64,000 nt of DNA from an uncultured Anaerolineae bacterium (GCA_934216615.1 CAKQCB010000004.1:124001-188000); one strand, 5' to 3'; shown: positions 9,376 through 18,650, counted from the first letter of the stretch. The notes: generated from the letters alone by a model not told the origin. Numbers and translations: made by a program.

Positions 9376-9415
9376 AATCTCCTTCCACACAATCTTAGTG
9401 GATGGGGATTTTTTT
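9376..9415 (+). terminator. Intrinsic terminator of the tRNA-Ala transcript
   Basis: Arms 9376-9388 and 9398-9410 pair over 13 bases with one wobble and one mismatch, followed by a run of seven T including the stem end. It begins 38 bases after the tRNA and overlaps the first possible start of the next small frame, which argues for that gene's later start at 9450. Confidence 0.8.
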
Positions 9416-9449
9416 GTTCCCTAAAATCGTTCTGGAAAGGATGAGACGA

Positions 9450-9623
9450 GTGAGCAACACACGGCGTAATTTACTGGACGAAGTCGCTAACCGCGTTCGT
9501 GATATTGTGAAAGACCTTGATCGACTTATTAACCCCCAACCGGCTGAAAAACAGCCTGTTCGGGTTCCCGTGCCTGTGCCAGTACGGCCAGACCGTCGTC
9601 ATTCACAATATCCGCATCGTTGA
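9450..9623 (+). CDS. Small basic protein of unknown function
   Basis: 57 residues, not recognised. The N-terminal half (NTRRNLLDEVANRVRDIVKDLDRLI) looks like one amphipathic helix. The C-terminal half is a Pro-Val repeat (PVRVPVPVPVRP) followed by a basic tail. GTG 9450 is chosen because GGAAAGG (9434-9440) lies nine bases upstream; an ATG at 9402 in the same frame falls inside the tRNA terminator. A strong terminator at 9666 follows. The clear ribosome binding site and flanking terminators support a real gene. Confidence 0.6.
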   Translation: MSNTRRNLLDEVANRVRDIVKDLDRLINPQPAEKQPVRVPVPVPVRPDRRHSQYPHR

Positions 9624-9665
9624 TCCACCCTTTTACATAAAACGACCGGATATTCCGGTCTTATG

Positions 9666-9715
9666 AACAGCACAAGCGCGCCCTGATAGGCGTAAATCGC
9701 TTGTGCTGTTTTGTT
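9666..9715 (+). terminator. Strong intrinsic terminator
   Basis: A perfect 13-base-pair stem (9666-9678 with 9698-9710) has a second small hairpin (CGCC/GGCG) in its loop and is followed by TTGTTG. It ends the small-protein transcript just before leuS. Confidence 0.8.
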
Positions 9716-9760
9716 GTATACTCGAATCCGTTATGTGCGCTGACATCTTGTGAGACCAAA

Positions 9761-12601
9761 ATGAGTGAAAAAGAAAAGTATTCCCCAGATGCAATAGAGA
9801 AAAAATGGCAACATCGTTGGCAAGACGATCAACTGTACCGCGCCAAAGTGGATTGGTCTAAACCCAAACATTACGCGGTGACTATGCTGCCTTATCCAAG
9901 TGGTGATTTACACATCGGCCATTGGTTCGCGATGACCCCTTCTGATGCGCGCGCGCGTTATATGCGCATGAAGGGTTTTAATGTCTTATTCCCCATGGGG
10001 TTTGACGCCTTCGGTCTACCCGCAGAAAACGCGGCGGTACAGCGTGGCGTTCACCCTGCCGAATGGACGATGGCGAACATGGAGCGTATGCGCGGTCAAC
10101 TGCGCAGTATGGGCGCGATGTTTGACTGGGAACGCCAGATGGTGAGTTGTCTGCCCGAATATTATCACTGGACAGAATGGTTCTTTAAGCTGTTTTATGA
10201 AAATGATTTGGCTTATCGTGGCGAAGCGTTGGTGAATTGGTCGGACGCATTACAAACCGTGTTAGCCAATGAACAGGTCATCGACGGGAAAGACGAACGT
10301 TTGGGGCAGCCTGTCATCCAAAAGATGATGACCCAATGGTTCTTCCGTTACACCCGCTATACCGAAGAACTGCTGAAGTTCGACAATATCGACTGGCCTG
10401 AACCCATCAAGATCATGCAGACCAATTGGATCGGCAGGAGCGAAGGGGCGCGGGTCATCTTCAAGACTGAAACCGACCACGAAATTGAAATCTACACCAC
10501 CCGTCCAGACACGTTATGGGGCGCGACCTTCATGGTATTAGCGCCAGAACATGATCTGGTCGATCAATTAACCACTGAAGCACACAAAGAAGCAGTAGAA
10601 GCGTACCGCGCTGACACGGTGAAGAAGACCGAAATCGAACGGTTGGCCGAAGGCAAAGAAAAGACAGGCGTTTTCATCGGCGCTTATGCTATCAACCCCG
10701 TGAATGGGGCGCGCGTCCCGATCTGGATTGCCGATTATGTCATGAGCACCTATGGCACAGGGGCGATCATGGCCGTTCCTGCTCACGATCACCGCGACTT
10801 TTCTTTTGCGAAGAAATTCGGTTTGGAAATTATCCCTGTCATCCAACCCGAAGGCGAAACATTTACCGCCGACACGATGGAAGAAGCCTATGATGGCGCG
10901 GGCAAGATGGTCAACAGCGGTCGTTTTGATGGCACTGTCTCGAACAACGAGAAGGGGCGCAAGAACCCCGCCATCAATGCGGTGCTGGATTGGATCACAG
11001 AAGAAGGTTTCGGACGCGAATCGGTCAACTATCGTCTGCGCGACTGGCTGATCAGCCGTCAGCGTTATTGGGGTTCACCCATCCCTGTGATTTACCGTCA
11101 AGATGGCACGATTGAAACCGTACCCGACGATCAACTGCCGGTGATGTTACCCACCGACATCGACTTCTTTGGCGCAGTGGGCAACCCATTAGGACGCAGT
11201 CCGTCATTCGTCGAAACCGTGGACAGCGAAGGCAACCCTGCGCGTCGTGAAACTGATACGATGGATACCTTCATGTGTTCGTCTTGGTATCACCTGCGCT
11301 ATTTAAGCCCACATTACGACCAAGCGCCGTTTGACCCAGAAGAAGCCGCGTACTGGTTACCCGTAGATGTTTACACGGGTGGTGCGGAACACGCGACCAT
11401 GCACTTGTTATACACCCGCTGGTTTAACAAAGCCCTGCGCGATCATGGCGTATTTGATGACGCGTTGAAGATCGCCACTGAACACGGTCGCGATACCACG
11501 GGGATGGTCGATGAGCCGATGTTACGTCTGCGCAACCAAGGGCAGGTGTTAGGCGGGGAACGAGTGGGCGATTATATCTTGGCGACAGGCGAATTTGTCG
11601 GCAATAAGTTGGTCGCAAATCATATTGAAGTCATTGGCACAGCGGCCAAGATCACCCAAGAATATCAATGGAATCGTGATCGCAACTCGATCACCCCTGC
11701 GCAAAACCAAGTGGTGGGCGAAATTTTCAAGCGCACCGAAAATCTGATCACCGTGCGCACGCCCGCAGGCGAAAATGCCACCATCGAAGCCGCGCCCAAC
11801 GCTACAATTGACATCCCCTTCATCCCGGGGGAAAACAACGTGAATCAATTGTTCCAACATCTGGAAGTACAACGGATGTCAAAGAGCAAGCGCAATGTCG
11901 TCAACCCGGATGAACTGGTCGCAGAATTTGGGGCGGACGCGGTTCGCGCCTATCTGATGTTCTCGTTCGACTGGATCAAAGGTGGCCCGTGGGACACGCG
12001 CAATATCACAGGGGTGATCCGCTGGTTGAATGAAGTTTGGGATATCGCCATGAGCGAACCCGAAGGCGAAAATGGCGATCCTAAAGTGGAACGTCAAGTG
12101 GAACGGCGCACCCATCAAGCCATCAAGAAAGTGGAAGCGGGCTTAGAAGATTTCAGCTTTAACACTAGTATCGCCGAATTGATGTCGCTGAAAAATGAAG
12201 TTCGGCCGGCGGTGAACAAAGGTCAGTTGGGCAAAACCGCCTTCCGCGAAGCGATGCGCTCGATGCTTCTGCTGATGGCGCCCTTCACGCCTCACATCAC
12301 TGAAGAACTGTGGAATCACTTGGGCTTTGGCTACAGTATTCATCAACAGTTGTTCCCACAATACGATGCAGAAAAAGCGGCTGAAGCCGAAACCACACTG
12401 GTGATTATGCGCAACGGCAAGCCGTTAGATCATGCGGTTGTGGCTGTAGACATCACCGAAGAAGAGGCGAAAGCAGTCGCATTACAAAGTGAGTCTGTTC
12501 AACGGGCGTTGAACGGCAACGAACCGAAGAAAGTAATTTATATCGCGGGTCGTTTCTCAGGCGCGCAATGGGTTGAACCGAAGATCAACATCGTTGTATA
12601 A
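9761..12601 (+). CDS. leuS: Leucyl-tRNA synthetase
   Basis: 946 residues, slightly longer than the usual 800-880. Class I synthetase charging tRNA-Leu with leucine in the cytoplasm. The HIGH motif is HIGH at 51-54 after PYPSGDL, and the KMSKS loop is MSKSK at 706-710. The CP1 editing domain has YTTRPDTLWGATFMVLAPEHD and GTGAIMAVPAHDHRD, the Thr-rich strand and the catalytic Asp region that clear mischarged tRNA. Between the LRNQGQVLGG segment and KMSKS is an insert of about 95 residues, longer than the zinc or leucine-specific domains of many LeuRS and without a CxxC pair. The ATG at 9761 begins the conserved MSEKEKYSP...EKKWQ segment; in-frame codons further upstream lie in the preceding terminator. 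A terminator follows at 12629. No T-box leader is visible. Confidence 0.97.
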   Translation: MSEKEKYSPDAIEKKWQHRWQDDQLYRAKVDWSKPKHYAVTMLPYPSGDLHIGHWFAMTPSDARARYMRMKGFNVLFPMGFDAFGLPAENAAVQRGVHPAEWTMANMERMRGQLRSMGAMFDWERQMVSCLPEYYHWTEWFFKLFYENDLAYRGEALVNWSDALQTVLANEQVIDGKDERLGQPVIQKMMTQWFFRYTRYTEELLKFDNIDWPEPIKIMQTNWIGRSEGARVIFKTETDHEIEIYTTRPDTLWGATFMVLAPEHDLVDQLTTEAHKEAVEAYRADTVKKTEIERLAEGKEKTGVFIGAYAINPVNGARVPIWIADYVMSTYGTGAIMAVPAHDHRDFSFAKKFGLEIIPVIQPEGETFTADTMEEAYDGAGKMVNSGRFDGTVSNNEKGRKNPAINAVLDWITEEGFGRESVNYRLRDWLISRQRYWGSPIPVIYRQDGTIETVPDDQLPVMLPTDIDFFGAVGNPLGRSPSFVETVDSEGNPARRETDTMDTFMCSSWYHLRYLSPHYDQAPFDPEEAAYWLPVDVYTGGAEHATMHLLYTRWFNKALRDHGVFDDALKIATEHGRDTTGMVDEPMLRLRNQGQVLGGERVGDYILATGEFVGNKLVANHIEVIGTAAKITQEYQWNRDRNSITPAQNQVVGEIFKRTENLITVRTPAGENATIEAAPNATIDIPFIPGENNVNQLFQHLEVQRMSKSKRNVVNPDELVAEFGADAVRAYLMFSFDWIKGGPWDTRNITGVIRWLNEVWDIAMSEPEGENGDPKVERQVERRTHQAIKKVEAGLEDFSFNTSIAELMSLKNEVRPAVNKGQLGKTAFREAMRSMLLLMAPFTPHITEELWNHLGFGYSIHQQLFPQYDAEKAAEAETTLVIMRNGKPLDHAVVAVDITEEEAKAVALQSESVQRALNGNEPKKVIYIAGRFSGAQWVEPKINIVV

Positions 12602-12628
12602 GCGGTCACAAGTCACTTGACCTCTCAA

Positions 12629-12668
12629 AATAACCCCATCGGAAGATTACCAGATGGGGTTATTTTTT
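12629..12668. terminator. Bidirectional terminator after leuS
   Basis: A perfect 12-base-pair stem (12629-12640 with 12653-12664) precedes ATTTTTT on the plus strand. On the minus strand the stem is followed by TTTTGAGAGG, so it can also serve the convergent gene that ends at 12680. Confidence 0.88.
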
Positions 12669-12679
12669 AGGGCTTGGTT

Positions 12680-13822
12680 TTAGTCATCGCCGTAGCGCAC
12701 ATGGATGCGTACCGCATTCGGGATCGGATGATCGGCGACCAGTAATAGATAGCCCCCGCCTCCTGCCCCTGTGAGTTTCCACCCCAACGCTTGATCGCGA
12801 TACTGCTCGATAATCGACATGATTTGTGGGGTCACCATGTTGGGGAACATCGCAATTTGCGCTTCAAAGCCTTCGCGTACCCCTTCGCCAAAGAGAGCCA
12901 AGTCGCGGGCGTGGACCGCCTGCCATACTTTTTCGGCGGCATCGGCCAGCGCTTTCGCTCGTTCAGCGTTGATTTGGGTGTCTTCTAACACGTCAAAGTC
13001 GGCTTGGCGCGGTCCCAACGGGATGAGATACAGCGCTTTTTCGACAAACGAGAGCGCTTCTTGGGTTTGTAACGTGTCAATCTGTGAAGGCCAATATTCG
13101 CCTTGATAATGCGCTTTGGCGAGGCCGACAAACACGATCCCTATCGCGTCTTGCGAGCCGGAAATTTCTTGGGTGCCGGGTGGGTTGTCATAACAAAATA
13201 GGATTTTGGCGAGTTTCTCAGGGTTTTCAATCGGCAGTCTAGCGCCCCAAAGTTCAATCGCCGCGTTGCGCGTGCTGGAAGCCATGCCACTGCGTTCATT
13301 AAAGTCGATGGTCGGCTCAATGGAGACGGTCACGACAGCCCCCGCGTGGTGCTGTGATACAAACGGCTGGTCGAGCCATCCCCCTGCGAGGTCGATGCGG
13401 AAAGGAATCCGATTCAAGGTGCGTAAGCTGGTGGTCGAGCGCGGGGGCAAACCGCCATGCGGTTCACGCTCAAGGATCACGTATTCCGCGCCGACGGACT
13501 CGATCAACTTCTGTTTGTCGGGGGTATGCCCATCGGCATTGACGACAAAAATATCTGGCTGGAGCGTTTTCAGTTCAGTCTCAAAGTCAAGCAAGCCCGA
13601 CCCTTCCGAAATGAAAGTTTCTTTGACGCAGTTCACCGACTGCACCATGAAAAGTCGCTCACGTTCAGAGTTGATGGGCGTGCGTCCTTTCAGTTCATAA
13701 ACTGTTTTGTCCGACCCTAACGCAACATACAGATCGCCATATTGGGCGGCGGCTTGGAAAAATGCGACGTGTCCGCTGTGCAAAAGGTCAAAACAACCGC
13801 TGACCATCACCTTTTTACTCAT
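12680..13822 (-). CDS. Nucleotidyltransferase-GHMP kinase fusion protein (cytidyltransferase-related)
   Basis: 380 residues in two modules. Residues 1-125 are a TagD/RfaE2-like nucleotidyltransferase with GCFDLLHSGH (9-18, the HxGH catalytic motif) and the RTPINSERER segment. Residues about 137-375 resemble a GHMP sugar kinase: PFRIDLAGGW (140-149), a G/S-rich segment PPGTQEISGSQDAIG near 215-228 and KLTGAGGGGYLLLV near 349-362. The combination suggests phosphorylation and nucleotide activation of a sugar, as separate HddA and HddC/HldE-type enzymes do in heptose routes; the substrate is not known. Start ATG 13822 has AAGGA nine bases before it. It lies 34 bases after the cNMP-binding gene and is probably cotranscribed with it. 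Confidence 0.75.
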   Translation of the reverse strand: MSKKVMVSGCFDLLHSGHVAFFQAAAQYGDLYVALGSDKTVYELKGRTPINSERERLFMVQSVNCVKETFISEGSGLLDFETELKTLQPDIFVVNADGHTPDKQKLIESVGAEYVILEREPHGGLPPRSTTSLRTLNRIPFRIDLAGGWLDQPFVSQHHAGAVVTVSIEPTIDFNERSGMASSTRNAAIELWGARLPIENPEKLAKILFCYDNPPGTQEISGSQDAIGIVFVGLAKAHYQGEYWPSQIDTLQTQEALSFVEKALYLIPLGPRQADFDVLEDTQINAERAKALADAAEKVWQAVHARDLALFGEGVREGFEAQIAMFPNMVTPQIMSIIEQYRDQALGWKLTGAGGGGYLLLVADHPIPNAVRIHVRYGDD

Positions 13823-13856
13823 TCAGAAAAATCCTTTAGCGCAGGGCAAACAATGT

Positions 13857-15764
13857 CTATTCGGGTAGGTCTTTGGGGCGGTAACGCTGACGTGGCGGGC
13901 GCATCATATCGCGCTGGTTTTGTCCCTGCACATTGGCTTGGGTCGGGTTGTTCGTTGCAGGGCGGGTAAACTGCGGGCCAACCTGTGGCGGGTTTTGTTG
14001 AGGCGCGGGTTGGGCAGGGGCAGGTGCAGCCTGTTGTTGTGGCGGGTAGAACGTCGGCCCTTGCTGCTGCGGTTGAGGTGCAGGTTGTTGAGGCACACTT
14101 TGAGCAGGCATCGCTTGGGTGGCCTGCGACGGGGTAGCCATCGTTTCGTGATAGACCGTCAAATAGTCCGTGATCGCTTGACGTTGGGATAGGGCTTCAC
14201 TGGTCGCTTGACGGGATTTAAATTCCGCCTGCCGACGCGAAATTTCCGCTTGGATTTCGCTTGGCGCAGAGACCATATCGAACTTCTTGCGTTCGTTGGA
14301 GCCGACCAAAGAAATTTCAATCGTCCCGCGATCCAGTAAATTGTTCATCAACCCGCTGACATCGCTCAGCACGTTATCGACTTGGGCAAGCCGAATCCGT
14401 TGGGTTTCGTTTTGAAGCCAAAGCGGGCGTTTATGAATCAGCGTCAAGTCACTTTCACCGACAATCAGCAAGTCATTACGCCAATCCCAGTCCGCCGCAT
14501 AGAACCATAATATCCCGCCAATGAACATGATAATCGCGAGGATGACCCCAGTCCCGCCCGTTAATGGAAATGTCGGCAGTAAAGCGAGAAATCCCAAGAT
14601 GACCGACCCGATCAGAACAAGTAAAGACAACAGGACGTGTGCCAGCCACACGGTGAAGTGACGGCGATAGACAATTTCGCCCGCGCCTGTCACGTATTTG
14701 GTGCGTAAGAAGGGCAAGCCCTCTTGTTGGCTGGTGTTGGCATGGTCGGACGGTTTCGCGCTTTGGGATGGGTTGATCGGTTGATCCACGCCTAAAGCCC
14801 GTTCGATCTCTTCGCGAATGATATTCTTACTGCGGTTTTTGGCTTCGGTCTGATATTTATCGCGCTGTTCAAAGATGATGCTTTGAATCTTCTTCGGGTC
14901 AGGCATCATCATCATTGAGAAGTTCGCCGCTTCACCTGCTGTGCGGATGCTCAACGTGCCGTAATTAAACATGATGGCAAACGGGTCTGCGGGCGGAATT
15001 TCAAAGTTGACTTCTAACACCCGTTCCAGCGGAATCTCATTCACGGTGTTCTCAAATTTGAGCAGGTTGCGCCAAATGCGCACAATCCGCTGGTCGGTCA
15101 CGATCAGGCTGTCATTCGCCCATTCATAATACAGGTAGAAGCCGACGCCCCCTGTGAGGACGATACCCAACCCCAACAAGGTCAAACCGAGCGCGGGGGT
15201 GGTGCCGATGGTGCTCAACGCGAAGATGATCATCCCGATGAACAGCAAGATCGGAAGCCACAAGAAACGCCCAAACGCCCACCAATGCGCGCGGTACACA
15301 TGCAAGACAGTTTCATCACTGCGTTGCCCCGTGAATAAACGGCGCGACATGGCACGGTTATCCCCTGTTTGCTGAACCCGTAAATTGGTGCGGATTTCGG
15401 GCGACTTTTGTAAGAGATGGATCACGCTCCTACGCGGGATGAACAACAGCAGAGATTCTTCCGCTGTGCGCAGGTTGGCCGTCTCTAAACCTTCGGTATA
15501 GAGGGCGTTTTCGTTGATGTACTGTTCCGGTAAAATTTCGCCCACGAGCGATTCCATCCCGTTGTGATGGAGGGTTAAAACGCCGCGTCCAGAGACAAAA
15601 TAGAGCATGCCCGCATTGGGCTGTCCTTGTTGAAACACAAGTTGACCCGGCCCATAACGGAGCACTTGCACAACCGCCGCGACTTGCTCAAGCTGTTCGG
15701 TAGAAAGCTGGGCAAATAAGGGAATATTACGAAGACGACTAATGATAAAAGGATCGCTTGCCAT
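13857..15764 (-). CDS. Membrane protein with cyclic-nucleotide-binding and two bacterial PH domains
   Basis: 635 residues. Residues 1-130 form a cNMP-binding domain (PLFAQLSTEQLEQVA, FQQGQPNAGMLYFVSGRGVL, then a beta roll); the canonical RxA phosphate-binding signature is not obvious (ENALYTEGLETANLRTAEES), so ligand binding is uncertain. Two hydrophobic hairpins (about 167-215 and 375-430) are each followed by a bPH2/DUF304-type domain (LIVTDQRIVRI..., LIVGESDLTLIHKRPLWLQ...). The last 90 residues are Pro/Gln-rich and probably disordered. It likely sits in the cytoplasmic membrane as a sensing or scaffolding protein. MarR is upstream on the same strand and a kinase fusion is 34 bases downstream, so the three may be read together. 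Confidence 0.75.
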   Translation of the reverse strand: MASDPFIISRLRNIPLFAQLSTEQLEQVAAVVQVLRYGPGQLVFQQGQPNAGMLYFVSGRGVLTLHHNGMESLVGEILPEQYINENALYTEGLETANLRTAEESLLLFIPRRSVIHLLQKSPEIRTNLRVQQTGDNRAMSRRLFTGQRSDETVLHVYRAHWWAFGRFLWLPILLFIGMIIFALSTIGTTPALGLTLLGLGIVLTGGVGFYLYYEWANDSLIVTDQRIVRIWRNLLKFENTVNEIPLERVLEVNFEIPPADPFAIMFNYGTLSIRTAGEAANFSMMMMPDPKKIQSIIFEQRDKYQTEAKNRSKNIIREEIERALGVDQPINPSQSAKPSDHANTSQQEGLPFLRTKYVTGAGEIVYRRHFTVWLAHVLLSLLVLIGSVILGFLALLPTFPLTGGTGVILAIIMFIGGILWFYAADWDWRNDLLIVGESDLTLIHKRPLWLQNETQRIRLAQVDNVLSDVSGLMNNLLDRGTIEISLVGSNERKKFDMVSAPSEIQAEISRRQAEFKSRQATSEALSQRQAITDYLTVYHETMATPSQATQAMPAQSVPQQPAPQPQQQGPTFYPPQQQAAPAPAQPAPQQNPPQVGPQFTRPATNNPTQANVQGQNQRDMMRPPRQRYRPKDLPE

Positions 15765-15845
15765 TGAACATACAATTCACGCTTCCGCGTATTTTTATCA
15801 CGATACAGATTATTTTAGCATACGAACACGTCAGCTTGTTGACGC

Positions 15846-16295
15846 TTATACCATTCGCAGTAATTGCACATATCTTTCCATCTGCTCTAACAGCTTGGCG
15901 CGTTCTTCTTCAGGAATCAGTCCAAAGGCATTATAGAGCTGTGCAAATAGGGTCTTTTGAACAGCGAGATAACGTTCCATGCCGATGGGGGTTAAATAGA
16001 CGAACACAGCACGACGATCATTCGGGTCTTCTTTGCGCTCAACCAGCGGCGGGTTCATCGCTTCCATGCGCTTAATCAAGCCGGTCATGGTCGCGTTCGT
16101 CAACCCATGTTGGCGCGCAATTTGGCCTATGCCCAAACGGGAATCATTTTCGCTGAGCGTCTTTAAAACATAAAATTGTGGACTAGTAAGCCCCTGCGCA
16201 GAGAGATGCTCACCTAAACGTTTTTCCGCATCTAGCACAAGGGAAAAGAGCATACTCCATAATTGTGAAACATCTTGGCTTAATTGATCATCCAC
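15846..16295 (-). CDS. MarR-family transcriptional regulator
   Basis: 149 residues, the normal size. The winged helix-turn-helix spans about 35-105: GLTSPQFYVLKTLSENDSRLGIGQIARQHGLTNATMTGLIKRMEAMNPPLVERKEDPNDRRAVFVYLTPIG. The DPNDRRAVFVYLT wing is the family signature. Flanking helices form the dimer interface. By family it is a dimeric repressor released by small ligands. Its start at 16295 faces the divergent small membrane protein gene (16411), so it may control that gene and itself through the 115-base gap; no clear palindrome was found there. It is first in a minus-strand series with the cNMP/PH gene. Confidence 0.92.
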   Translation of the reverse strand: MDDQLSQDVSQLWSMLFSLVLDAEKRLGEHLSAQGLTSPQFYVLKTLSENDSRLGIGQIARQHGLTNATMTGLIKRMEAMNPPLVERKEDPNDRRAVFVYLTPIGMERYLAVQKTLFAQLYNAFGLIPEEERAKLLEQMERYVQLLRMV

Positions 16296-16410
16296 AGGTG
16301 AATCCTAATATCAGGGCAATTTATTTAAGATTTGTTATCAAGAATCGTATTACGATAGTTCATATTTTTTGTGCGTGGTTTTACAGTGAGTTTTGAGGAT
16401 AGCGCATAAA

Positions 16411-16581
16411 GTGGAAAATCCGAAAAATCCAAATCAGCCGTATATTATCGGGCTTGCGTTAGGGCTTGCGATAGGAACAGGGATCGGGCTGGCGTTGAAT
16501 AACCTCGCCATTGGCATCGGCATTGGCGTCGCGTTAGGGATTGCCATCGCGACCACGCTCGCCAACAAGCTGAACGAATAA
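16411..16581 (+). CDS. Small glycine-zipper membrane protein
   Basis: 56 residues, not assigned to a named family. After a polar N-terminus (NPKNPNQPY) nearly everything is hydrophobic and glycine-rich: IIGLALGLAIGTGIGLAL, then GIGIGVALGIAIATTLA. The GxxxG-like spacing of two short helices is that of glycine zippers, which pack helices in membranes. GTG 16411 is chosen over TTG 16393 because GAGGAT (16395-16400) lies ten bases before it. It is divergent from MarR. Confidence 0.6.
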   Translation: MENPKNPNQPYIIGLALGLAIGTGIGLALNNLAIGIGIGVALGIAIATTLANKLNE

Positions 16582-16675
16582 GCAGAAGGTTCACTCACAC
16601 GGAACCATTAAAGAGGTATCAACGTCTTATCGCTGTAAGGCTTTAAGATGAATTGTAATCTTTAAAGGACTTGTG

Positions 16676-17455
16676 ATGAAAATGCGATATACACTTCCAC
16701 TCTTGATACTGCCGTTGTTGATGACCGCGACTGCGTTTGCGCAAACCCCTACGCCTACGCTCACATCAACGCCAGAGGTTGAGCCTTCGCCACGCGCGTT
16801 AGTCAGCCTTACAGGTCATGATCCTTGGGCAGCCGTCCTCGGGGCAGATTCGCCGACGTTCACCCTATATGATGATGGGCTGGTCATCTATATCAACTAT
16901 GATGATCCTGATCCACACTATCAGTCAGTACAACTTTCCCCCGAAGAACTGGAAGAATTTCAAGCAGGCTTAGACATTGGCGAGGCGTTCTTTGCGCTTG
17001 ACGAATATTACCCGCTGACGACGACCACAGACCAGCCAACCTATTCTATTTATGTGTGGGATGAAACGCTCGGTTCACATTTGGTGTGGGTGTATGGATA
17101 CCCATATTCGCCCGAATCTAGCAGAAATGCGCCCGAAGCCTTCATGCACATCTACGATCAACTGGTCAGTTTTCAAGACGAAGAGGCTGAACCTTGGTTT
17201 CCCGAACAATTTGAAGTGATCCTGTGGGAATACAATACTTCAGAAGCAACCGAATGGCCTGCGGATTGGCCGTCTTTAGATGACCCGACCACCATCCAAC
17301 GTAGCAGCGTGTACAGCCTGTATTTAGATGCCAGTGAATATGAAACCTTCATCGAACTGGCGCAGACGGCCAATGCGTTCGAACTCGACGGGCAAACATG
17401 GGCTTTTTCTATGCGGTTACCGTTCGTCGATGAATCCGCTTGGTTAGGCCAATAA
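16676..17455 (+). CDS. Secreted protein of unknown function
   Basis: 259 residues. A signal peptide is clear: KMRYTLPLLILPLLMTATAFAQ with an A-F-A cleavage motif near residue 23. A short Thr/Pro linker (TPTPTLTSTPEVEPSP) follows, then a globular, Tyr- and acid-rich part with no cysteines and no recognised motif. The repeated pattern 'YDDGLVIYI' and 'VYSLYLDASEYETFIELA' suggests two related beta-alpha units, a weak impression only. ATG 16676 is six bases after AAAGGA; GTG 16673 is the alternative. It lies 84 bases upstream of hom on the same strand. Function not known. Confidence 0.7.
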   Translation: MKMRYTLPLLILPLLMTATAFAQTPTPTLTSTPEVEPSPRALVSLTGHDPWAAVLGADSPTFTLYDDGLVIYINYDDPDPHYQSVQLSPEELEEFQAGLDIGEAFFALDEYYPLTTTTDQPTYSIYVWDETLGSHLVWVYGYPYSPESSRNAPEAFMHIYDQLVSFQDEEAEPWFPEQFEVILWEYNTSEATEWPADWPSLDDPTTIQRSSVYSLYLDASEYETFIELAQTANAFELDGQTWAFSMRLPFVDESAWLGQ

Positions 17456-17539
17456 TTCCAGCGGATAGATGACGAGATTTGCGAGTGATGGTATCCTGAT
17501 CTTAAAATCCATCGTCGGCATAGATAACAAAGGTGAACC

Positions 17540-18571
17540 ATGAATATCGCCATCATCGGTTTTGGCAATGTAGGACAAGGGTTAGTTGAAATCATCGCCC
17601 GCAAAAAAGCGAAACTACAAAACCAATATCAGATTGATTTGACGATCACCGCCGTGGTGACGCGGTCTCGTGGTTCACTGTTCAACCCTGCGGGTTTAGA
17701 CCCCCATGTCCTTTTGGCGGCCATTCGCGCGGGGCATTTGGATCAGTACCCCGAACAAGCGGGCTTAGTACGTAACCCGCCCATTGAAGAAATTGTGACC
17801 AGCCTCGCCGTGGATACCGTCGTTGAAGCAAGCCCTACCAACTTAGACACGGCGCAACCTGCGTTAGATATCTGCCGTTTGGCGTTAGATCATGGCAAAC
17901 ATCTGGTTTTGGCGAATAAAGGCCCTGTCGCGTTGGCCTTTGGCGAATTGAGCGACAAAGCGCGTAAAGTGGGCGTGCACTTCTTATATGAAGGTACAGT
18001 GATGGGCGGAACCCCTTCCATCCGCACCGCACAAACGAGCTTGGCCGGGTGCGAAATTTTAGAAGCGCGGGGCATTCTCAACGGCACGACCAATTATATT
18101 CTGACACAAATGGGCAACGGCATGTCCTTTACCGACGCGCTGACCCAAGCCCAATCGCTTGGCTTTGCCGAAACCGACCCCACCGCCGACGTCGATGGTT
18201 GGGATGCCGCCGGCAAAGTGATGATCTTGTCCGTGGCGCTGTTTGGCAAACAACTGACGCTCGATCAAATGAATGTGCAAGGGATTCGCCACCTCACACC
18301 CGAAGATATTGAGGACGCGCACGCCAATGGCGAACGCTGGAAATTGATCGCCCGTGTTACGTCAGAAGAAGGTTCGGTCACCCTCCAAAAAGTACCTGTC
18401 ACCCATCCGTTAGCAGGCGTGACTGGGGCTACGAATGCGATCACGTATACGACTGACCTGCTCGGTGAGGTCACGTTGATTGGCGCGGGCGCGGGCAGTA
18501 TCGAAACAGGGTTTGCGCTCTTTAGCGACTTACTAAACATCAGCCGACACCCTAGATTAAATATTTCCTAA
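17540..18571 (+). CDS. hom: Homoserine dehydrogenase without ACT domain
   Basis: 343 residues. It reduces aspartate-semialdehyde to homoserine with NAD(P)H, the branch point to threonine and methionine, in the cytoplasm. The N-terminus has the nucleotide-binding GFGNVGQG (7-14). The catalytic domain has VLANKGPVAL, YEGTVMGGTPSIRT, RGILNGTTNYIL and DPTADVDGWDAAGK, whose Lys is the expected catalytic residue. The usual C-terminal ACT domain for threonine feedback is absent, which matters because other threonine genes here carry or adjoin receiver domains. ATG 17540 has AAAGGTG just upstream. A terminator at 18621 separates it from the REC-histidine kinase. Confidence 0.93.
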   Translation: MNIAIIGFGNVGQGLVEIIARKKAKLQNQYQIDLTITAVVTRSRGSLFNPAGLDPHVLLAAIRAGHLDQYPEQAGLVRNPPIEEIVTSLAVDTVVEASPTNLDTAQPALDICRLALDHGKHLVLANKGPVALAFGELSDKARKVGVHFLYEGTVMGGTPSIRTAQTSLAGCEILEARGILNGTTNYILTQMGNGMSFTDALTQAQSLGFAETDPTADVDGWDAAGKVMILSVALFGKQLTLDQMNVQGIRHLTPEDIEDAHANGERWKLIARVTSEEGSVTLQKVPVTHPLAGVTGATNAITYTTDLLGEVTLIGAGAGSIETGFALFSDLLNISRHPRLNIS

Positions 18572-18620
18572 AAACGTAAATTTTTGCCCTTTTCCCCTCT
18601 ATAACTTATCCAACTTTAGT

Positions 18621-18650
18621 CCCGCTTAAATGCTTTAAGCGGGTTTCTTT
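18621..18650 (+). terminator. Intrinsic terminator after hom
   Basis: CCCGCTTAAA (18621-18630) and TTTAAGCGGG (18634-18643) form a 10-base-pair stem followed by TTTCTTT. Confidence 0.85.

Noticed and set aside
12602..12680. T-box or cobalamin riboswitches for leuS or metH
   Set aside because: No T-box motif or B12-box is visible upstream of leuS (9624-9760) or metH (35289-35335).
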